DNA from: Steromphala cineraria
Taxonomy: Eukaryota; Mollusca; Gastropoda; Trochida; Trochidae
Direction of reading: 5' to 3'
Assembly (NCBI GenBank): GCA_916613615.1
Contig: OU744732.1
Location: forward strand, 33,131,950 to 33,195,949
Length of the DNA stretch: 64,000 nucleotides
Part shown: piece by piece, positions 57,728 to 64,000 of the stretch
Numbering within the stretch: position 1 is the stretch's first letter
Layout: each line of letters begins with the position of its first letter
Program-made: the position numbers and the translations under genes
Notes under the pieces: generated by a model
The model's database searches: none
The model's input: the letters and a program-made list of their open reading frames with translations, nothing else
Told to the model about the DNA's origin: nothing

Positions 57728-58100
57728 ATGACATTTAACATGTTCTTTTAACAAGAACTTTAACTGTTCTCAAGTTGCATTAATTCTTGACAAGTTTCTT
57801 GTTAATGCTAGTTTCAATTACCATAGCCAGGTGCTTTGTTGTAAGTCTGATAATGTAAATTAGCAGAATGAAAGTTTGAGTCTGATAATGTATATCAGCA
57901 GTATGATTGTGTTTGAGTTTGATGGTTAATATGCAATGTTAAAAGCAATGACCTTTCAGTATTATTGGTTCAGTTTGACCAAAGATCTGTTGTTTCTTCA
58001 AGCTGTTATAAGCAACCATTTATTGACATATGCTTACATTGATACCTTGTCAGGTAAACTCATTTGTACATTCAAGCAATAGTACAATTGCTTATCTCAA

Positions 58101-58402
58101 AGAAGGGAGATGTCACGATAAATGTTTACATAATGATTGCTCCCTAATCTCGCCGAGTCTCACGTTAACGGGAGCTCCCATTACCAAGCCATGGCAAACG
58201 CATGTAATCACTCTATGAAGAATAAACCCCTTGGTTATCATGAAACCAGTGTTCTTCATCACATCACAGAAGGAGTTCTTTTAATTTCAGAAATCAATCT
58301 ACACCATAAACACGCTCTGGTAAAACTGTTAATACAATGTATTCCAACTGCTTACATTCCCACTGCATTTCAAGAATTTAATATGAACTGCGCCTCTTGA
58401 CA
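58101..58402 (+). mobile_element. Polypurine tract and 3' LTR of the Ty3/gypsy copy
   Basis: AAAGAAGGGAGA (58099-58110) is a good polypurine tract. The LTR begins TGTCACGATAAATG at 58111 and probably ends TTGACA at 58402, giving the inverted ends TGTCA/TGACA and a length near 292 bp. AATAAA at 58221-58226 would be the polyadenylation signal. The 5' LTR is missing, so divergence dating is impossible from this copy. Confidence 0.75.
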
Positions 58403-58404
58403 TT

Positions 58405-58785
58405 AGTCAATATTCTCTATTATCAAATATTATATTGGCAATGCCATAAGCCAAACATCAAACTTTATCTCTTTGACCTACTATACCTTGCGATGTTTGT
58501 ATCAAAGTAGTAAGGTAGGCTTTGTCAGCTGCAGTTTCTATGATCGCACGATGTCCTCCATGTTGTTCTCACATGTACTAAAATTCATATATAACAGTTT
58601 TGCATATAAGCAGGATAAGTTCTTGAATGTAACCTTCGCAGATGTTAATACGGGAAATATTACCCCAAAATGTTATATTGATTTGACTTTATTTTAGTTT
58701 GAAGTTTCCAACATAGATACCTCATATGAAGATTTATTTTACCACTCACATTGGCTCGAGTCCACTGTTCCCGGTGTGGAAAATA
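58405..58785. other. Intergenic, no gene seen
   Basis: No supported feature; upstream exons of the lectin gene were looked for on the minus strand and not found. Confidence 0.4.
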
Positions 58786-58789
58786 TGAA

Positions 58790-59470
58790 TAGCAAGGATC
58801 CCGGGAAGAAGTCCGGTAGCGGGGATAGACAGCGCCTGGCAATGTACAGTAACTGGATACTATGGAGATTTAGTACAGTTAATCATTCTCATCAATCAGC
58901 AACCAATCAAATCTGAATATCCGACTAATTGCAAGGGCACTGGTAATGTGTGTGAAAAGGGAAGACGTCCAGTAGCGGGAACAGACAGCGCCTGGCAATG
59001 TACAATTGAATAGTTGATATTTCGGAGAGACAGTACAGTTAATCATTCTCGTCAATCAGTAACAAAAAAATCTTTATTTCTGACTAAGCGCAAGGGAACG
59101 GGTAATGTGTGTGAAAAGGGAAGAAGTCCAGTAGCGGGGACAGACAGCGCCTGGCAATGTACAATTGTATAGTTGATAATTCTGAGAGACAGTACAGTTA
59201 ATGATTCTCATCAATCAACAACCAATCAAATCTGAATATCCGACAAAGTGCAAGGGCACGGGCAATGTGTGTGAAAAGGGAAGAAGTCCACTAACGGGGA
59301 CAGACAGCGCCTGGAAATGTACAATTGTATAGTTGATAATTCGGCGAAAGAGTACAGTTAATCATTCTCATCAATCAGCAACAAATCAAATCCTTATTTA
59401 CGACAGCGACCTGCAATGTACAGTGGATAATACTGAGAACAGTAACCATTTTCAGTAATCCTCAACCAAT
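58790..59470. repeat. Satellite-like array, ~158-bp period, about 4.5 units
   Basis: The phrase AGACAGCGCCTGGCAATGTA (or a variant) has its AGCGCC core at 58831, 58986, 59145 and 59305, with a partial unit at about 59403. Units contain GTACAGTTAATCATTCTCAT and AACCAATCAAATC. Short arrays of ~160-bp units are also the cores of pearl-type mobile elements in bivalves; ends of such an element are not recognised here. Confidence 0.92.
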
Positions 59471-59589
59471 CAAATCTTTATTTCTGAAATATAACAAGGG
59501 CTCATGTAGAAATGTGAACAAAGCTGATGTAATGTGGATGATTGTAAAATGCACATTCGTACCCAAAAGAAATTGAAATTCCGATGACG

Positions 59590-59770
59590 TATTGGTACGT
59601 ACTTCCCGTTTGCAGGTATCTATTTATACGGGCTCTGGGTGTACAAAATGCAATGAGGATGAAGTTTCAAGAATGTTTCACAAATAGTTGTTGTCTCAAC
59701 CTTGCCCTTTGCTGTAAAAGGCTAACATGCTCATATCTCCACCACAGTCCGCTAACCGTTTATCTTGTCA
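59590..59770 (-). repeat. Decayed tRNA-type SINE, minus strand
   Basis: On the minus strand GGTGGAGATATGAGCATGTT then AGCC corresponds to the head of the 62346 SINE. GGGCAAGGTTGAGACAACAA, CTTCATCCTCATTGC, CACCCAGAGC and GATACCTGCAAACGGG follow in the expected order. Box B is lost. Confidence 0.55.
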
Positions 59771-60458
59771 TATTAATTAGGGATATTTATGAAATCTTGG
59801 AATTAAGAATACTGTTCTTTTTCCTTCTTAACCTTTCTTATGAATCAATTATAAAAAAAAACATAATATCAATAACTTAAATATTGCGTCTAGTATATAA
59901 ACACTTTTGTTTATATACTCAAACGTCATATCATCAAACAATCCTGCTTTAATGACGTCAGTCATCATTGTCATGTATTAAGCCATACACAATATAAATT
60001 TCTTTGAAAAAGTCATTCAAAGGCAATTGCATCTTCGACAAAATAAGCTACCAGCCAAATACCGATTAACAATTATTTAACTAAGTGACCACCTTGTCAG
60101 TTTTCTCGAGCGCTTATAAACATGTTGTTCAGTTTTGTTTTGAGATATAGTTTCTGTTCATTCATGCATTTAATCAATCACTGTAAGTGATGTCAAATAT
60201 TTGTTTAAATAACCTACAACTCAAATGAGTTCCATACGCCATCGGCAAAACGCAAATTTGTTTAAAAACTTACTCTTGTTTAGGCAGTTACAAATTCAAA
60301 TCAATATGTAAAAATTAAATGAACCCCTCTACCGTGTTGAAATTCAGATACATGAAACATCTGAGAGATTAGAGTTGAATTTACCTCGATATAAGTTTCC
60401 ACTTGACATTAAAACATACGAAATACTTTAAACACGCGAAAGCCATAGAGTTAAATTT

Positions 60459-60846
60459 AATGCAGAGGAATATATGGATGACAACTTCTTTGTTCATTGT
60501 ATGCAACGTTTCGAAACAGATTCTTGTGTCCTTCTCAAGTAGAGGAAGATTAATGAGGTTGGAGCATATAGAAGTACAATAGTAAAATACACAGTAAACA
60601 ACACTTAATGTAAACAATAAATGTAATTAAACAGATATGGTAAGTAGTAAGAATCAAATTATGTACAAGAAGGAAAGCTTTACATTTAATTTATTGATAT
60701 ACTCATTACGTTGTTGTACTATTTACTCCTTATATATGCTCTTACTTCATTGCTCTTCCCTTGCTTGAGAACGACGCAAGAATCTGTGTCGAAACGTCGC
60801 ATACAACGAACAAAGAAGTTGTCATCCATATATTTCTCTGCATTAT
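60459..60846. repeat. Large inverted repeat (arms ~115 bp) with GTTTCG-type core
   Basis: Arms 60459-60573 and 60729-60846 share AATGCAGAGRAATATATGGA, GACAACTTCTTTGTTC, GTATGCRACGTTTCGA and CAGATTCTTG. They are about 85% identical and separated by ~155 bp. Minus-strand reading of the left arm gives CTTGAGAAGGACACAAGAAT then CTGTTTCGAAACGTTGC, i.e. a stem-loop followed by GAAAC. Related sequence occurs at 26724 and 42160. Inverted terminal segments with GAAAC-containing structures are known in Penelope-like elements; no GIY-YIG or polymerase sequence is present here. Confidence 0.85.
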
Positions 60847-60849
60847 TGT

Positions 60850-62340
60850 CATACCAACATCTAAAATACCTCTCAAAGAAGTTACCTCTCGTTGTCCCGA
60901 TGAAAGTGCAAGCCGATCAGAGAAGGGCGAGAATCAATGTCATATCTCAGCCCTTCAAGTGACATGATTCTATAATTTTATATAATATTTTAGTTGCGTA
61001 TTTGATAGACTTTAATCTCAGACAATTACCTTATTTCGCAAGAAATTAAACAATTGACATAGACTGACATAAGTATGAACCTTATTATTTGATATCAGAT
61101 AAGAACAAACGTACCTTAATTTAAATTTGATTTTTAAGGCCCACTATACGTACAAATAGAAATAGGTCTGCAAATTAGTTTCAAAATGGAAATATAGATG
61201 ACTTATGTCATTAAGTAAATGCATTTTAAAACATATTTAACATATGTAAAATAGCATACCAATTGTAACTTTGGACATAATTAATTTCAAATACAAAGTG
61301 TATGTTAGTTATATCGTTTTGACTTCTTCTAATACAATAATCACCCTTTCACGTGTTGCTTAGTTCTCATATTTTCTATTTTAAAATTCAAATCATTTTT
61401 CCATTGTAAAATGATGTAAGCCTTATCTATTAATCCGTATTTATTCACAATATCTATCTTTACATGTTTACCCTATTTGGATTTTTAAATACTTCTGTTT
61501 CCTCTCCTATATTATGCAACGAAATCTTATTAATGCCAAAATATAGTACATGCTTCATATTCAGTGGACTAATATAAATCAGGAAAGCTAACACTGACTT
61601 ATAAATTCATTTCCGTTGTTTATGAAAGTCAGTTTATAAACATAAGGTTCACTAAAGTAAATAGTTCATGAGTTGAACCTCTGTCATTCAGCACTCAAGT
61701 CGACGCATAATCATATGGTAAGAAAGTTCGAGTCAGTTTGTAATTCAATACAATAACTCAATCCTGCTTATCTATCTAAACAGGAAGACGCTTTGAAGGT
61801 CAACTTACCATAAACATCCGATTGATACACTAGCGGCAAACATTATTGAGAGCTTGGGCCCGGTGGAGATATCACTCTTATAACCATATGAGGCAGTATA
61901 TATATAATACTTTAACCCTCCCATGGCTACAAGCAGGCACTGTTGCCAACATGAATTTCTCAGCAGGAAGTAGGTTATAGAAGGACAGTAGTTAGTTATG
62001 TCGATTGTCTACAATAACTAACCAACATATCCCCCCCTTTACTCTCTCCATAGAGGCTACCTATTACGTCCTCCCTTAACCTCCCTCACTTTTTTGGTTG
62101 CCCGAATCATGGGAACGCCAAATATATTCTAACACGGTCGTAACTGACTCCTGAAATGCAACTCCACGAGTATAAGGAAGTCTATGTTAGACGTACTTTG
62201 GACTCTGTAACCTTATATAATTAAAAGCACATTTCAAGGTTAAGGCAAAACCTATACGAAGTCACTAACTGATGATGTACTTCCATTATGACGGTTTGAT
62301 TGTGGCGATATCTACAACGCAGGGATATACACACGCGATA
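60850..62340. other. Intergenic, no gene seen
   Basis: AT-rich. A TATA-like run (61899-61910) lies upstream of CCCATGGCTAC near 61920, but no open frame follows. Confidence 0.4.
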
Positions 62341-62345
62341 TGTAG

Positions 62346-62643
62346 TGGAGCACAGTGGTGTAGTGGTAAGCATGCTGGCCTCTCACGCCGGAGACCCGGG
62401 TTCGAATCCCGATGGAGACACCCAAAATTTGTGACTTGGATCTCATCCTGTGTTGTGTCCCTGGGCAAGGCATTTCATCCACATTGCATTTAAAATGGGT
62501 ACCTGAAAATTGGATGTACTGACCTACATGGTCGTGATTAACGCTTAGTAGCAGCTGTGAAAGTACACTTCTTCGGGGTAATAATGTAGCGCTTTGAGCA
62601 TGTCTTGGAAAAGGCGCAATATAAGTATGCACATTATTTTTAT
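62346..62643 (+). mobile_element. tRNA-Glu-type SINE, plus strand
   Basis: Head: GGAGCACAGTGGTGTAGTGG (box A), an anticodon arm CTGGC-CTCTCAC-GCCGG (anticodon CTC) and box B GGTTCGAATCC at 62399-62409. The body GGGCAAGGCATTTCATCCAC, TGGGTACCTG and the tail GCGCTTTGAGCATGTCTTGG with GGCGCAATATAAGTATG match the minus-strand SINE at 11532. The acceptor stem is unpaired, so this is a SINE, not a tRNA gene. Confidence 0.88.
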
Positions 62644-62915
62644 ATGTACTATGTCATTCGCGTTTGGATAATAACGTATATTTCATAGTAACGCATGGTG
62701 ATATTTGACAGCTGTATAAGAGTTAAACCCTTCTCGGTTTCCCACAAGGCCATGTGACCAGGCGTTGAATCCAAGATATACTCCTCTCAGTGTGTATGAT
62801 CGCTTACGGCTCTGCATCTGTACAATATATTTTCGTCGGACTTTTAAGCTGTCGTTTGAAAGATTTCAAAGGCATTTTTGTAAATTTTTAGTTGTCACGT
62901 TCAGTCACGTTCATC

Positions 62916-63470
62916 ATGAAAACGTTGTGCAGACTTTTTATCTTTCTGATTTGTGCTGTGTTTGTCACGTGTAAACGTTTTCGAGGAAGGTCCGTCTTGA
63001 ATAAAATAGAACTTCTTGAAGAGGACATTGATTCGATGAACAGCAAAATATTAAGAATGAAAAGGAGTCGAAAAAACGAGTTACATATATTTGAGCATAA
63101 CATCAATCTAAGGATTAAGGAAATGGTGTCTGATGTTTTGTCGGATGTGATTCTTGACAAGGTGATGACAGGGGAGGTAAGCGGTGTTGTAAGAGACGGC
63201 GAGAATTCACTCATCGAACGTCAGAATCGACAGATCCATCAACTCAAGAGCCTTATTGCCGGTGATATTCAAAACCAAATCAAAGAACTCCAAGACGAAA
63301 TTGTGTATTCAAACTTTAAAATCCTCGAGTTTGAAAAACGATTGGAAAGAATGACAAAAGAGTGTGAAACAGAAAACAGGATTTTGAGGAAAGATTCCTT
63401 ATTGTCAAGTAGGTGCTATATAACCTTCCTCTTTTCTGTCGTTTTTATTCCATCGATTTTGTGGAAATAA
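62916..63470 (+). CDS. First exon of a secreted coiled-coil protein (partial gene)
   Basis: From ATG 62916 the product begins MKTLCRLFIFLICAVFVTCK, a typical signal peptide, then a basic RFRGRS. Long heptad-like helices follow (LNKIELLEEDIDSMNSKILR; IHQLKSLIAGDIQNQIKELQ), rich in E, K, L and I. There are no internal stops for 184 codons. The frame ends in a hydrophobic tail (CYITFLFSVVFIPSILW) that is probably read-through of an intron, because CAA-GTAGGT at 63408/63409 is a good splice donor. In molluscs, a signal peptide plus coiled coil in exon 1 often precedes C1q, fibrinogen-like or lectin domains; the following exons are outside the window. An upstream TTG at 62892 is in frame, but the ATG is the sensible start. 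Confidence 0.7.
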   Translation: MKTLCRLFIFLICAVFVTCKRFRGRSVLNKIELLEEDIDSMNSKILRMKRSRKNELHIFEHNINLRIKEMVSDVLSDVILDKVMTGEVSGVVRDGENSLIERQNRQIHQLKSLIAGDIQNQIKELQDEIVYSNFKILEFEKRLERMTKECETENRILRKDSLLSSRCYITFLFSVVFIPSILWK

Positions 63471-63499
63471 CTTTACAGGGGATAACTTTCATTGACCTT

Positions 63500-63940
63500 C
63501 GGATCCATAAAAGTATCAATTAATTCTTTATAAATCGCCCCCCTTGAATAATAGCCTACCTAGAATATTTGCCGGGTTAATTAACCTAAAATGTTTTAAT
63601 TCTCCCTTTTCTCATTTCTTCTGTATACTTATGAAACTCACGAGTATGGTAGGAAGCTCTTAAAAAAATAATACACATGTTATGGTTCCAAATGAATAAT
63701 AGCCAGCCTTGAACAATCGCCCGGTCAAATGGGTGTTTGTTAAGGTTAATCACCCATAGAAGGTAGCTATTTTTTTTTAATTCGAGGATGGAGGTTTTGT
63801 TAAATTACTACCGTAGTAAGGGCCAACACTACATACTTATCTTTTACGTGTGTTCATTCTTGGATTCATGACAAAAATATCTGCAACAAAATAATAACTT
63901 TTTTCGAATAAATAACTGCCTTTGGTAGGTTATTGTCTGC
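63500..63940. repeat. Degenerate repeat with AATAATAGCC / AATCGCCC phrases
   Basis: AAATCGCCCCCCTTGAATAA-TAGCC (about 63532) and AATAATAGCCAGCCTTGAAC-AATCGCCCGG (about 63696) look like related phrases in swapped order, and AAATAACTGCCTTTGGTAGG (about 63909) may be a third. The stretch lies within the first intron of the gene beginning at 62916, if that gene model holds. Confidence 0.35.
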
Positions 63941-64000
63941 GTCACTCAGCGTCCACGTGACGAAACAGCGCACGCGATTCTCGTGCAAGATTGTCTCTCA

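Noticed and set aside
62346..62420. tRNA-Glu(CTC) gene on the plus strand
   Set aside because: Same reasoning: this is the head of a SINE with a body shared with 11532-11865.

Overview
The window is AT-rich animal nuclear DNA and almost entirely non-coding. The style points to a lophotrochozoan, most likely a mollusc (bivalve or gastropod). The signs are tRNA-headed SINEs ending in GCGC...TATAAG tails, a TCACTCACTC SINE tail, frequent ACATGTA words, GGCAT/CCGGCGT/GTCCG-rich elements with a ~145-bp tandem core, a DIRS/Ngaro retroelement, and split genes with C-type lectin and secreted coiled-coil products. The clade call is inference. No bacterial-style operon, CRISPR array or rRNA is present, and no functional tRNA gene is supported.

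Layout. 1-882: 5'-truncated non-LTR retrotransposon (reverse transcriptase, minus strand). 1112-13450: copy A of a large direct segmental duplication; copy B lies at 36185-45988. Copy A carries a complete hAT DNA transposon (1562-5179, intact 740-aa transposase at 2189-4411) with a 6-bp target duplication; copy B is the matching empty site. A SINE at 11532-11865 is also present only in A. Copy B has its own insertions (37.4-38.2 kb, 42124-42292, 43.6-44.0 kb) and a fresh 164-bp tandem duplication. 13473-14343 and 33026-33722 are two oppositely oriented copies of a hairpin-ended element with 140-145-bp tandem repeats. 14585-14770 is a Tc1/mariner remnant. 21251-22708 is a 1458-bp element with 51-bp terminal inverted repeats and a perfect 8-bp target duplication, holding four ~58-bp palindromic cassettes. 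46081-46689 is a 33-bp minisatellite.

The right part (48-64 kb) is where host genes may lie: candidate exons of an unrecognised small membrane protein (48.1 and 50.5-51.2 kb), a frameshifted C-type lectin terminal exon (56628-56864, minus), and a first exon encoding a secreted coiled-coil protein (from 62916). Between them are a decayed DIRS/Ngaro element (51898-53922, minus), a foldback element with TA flanks (55466-55887), a 5'-truncated Ty3/gypsy integrase with its 3' LTR (56924-58402), a ~158-bp satellite array (58790-59470) and a large inverted repeat (60459-60846).

The main story is layered mobile-element activity on a duplicated non-coding locus. Because copies A and B serve as each other's unoccupied sites, insertion boundaries and target duplications can be read directly, so they are the best-supported claims here. 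No complete host gene can be assigned from sequence alone.
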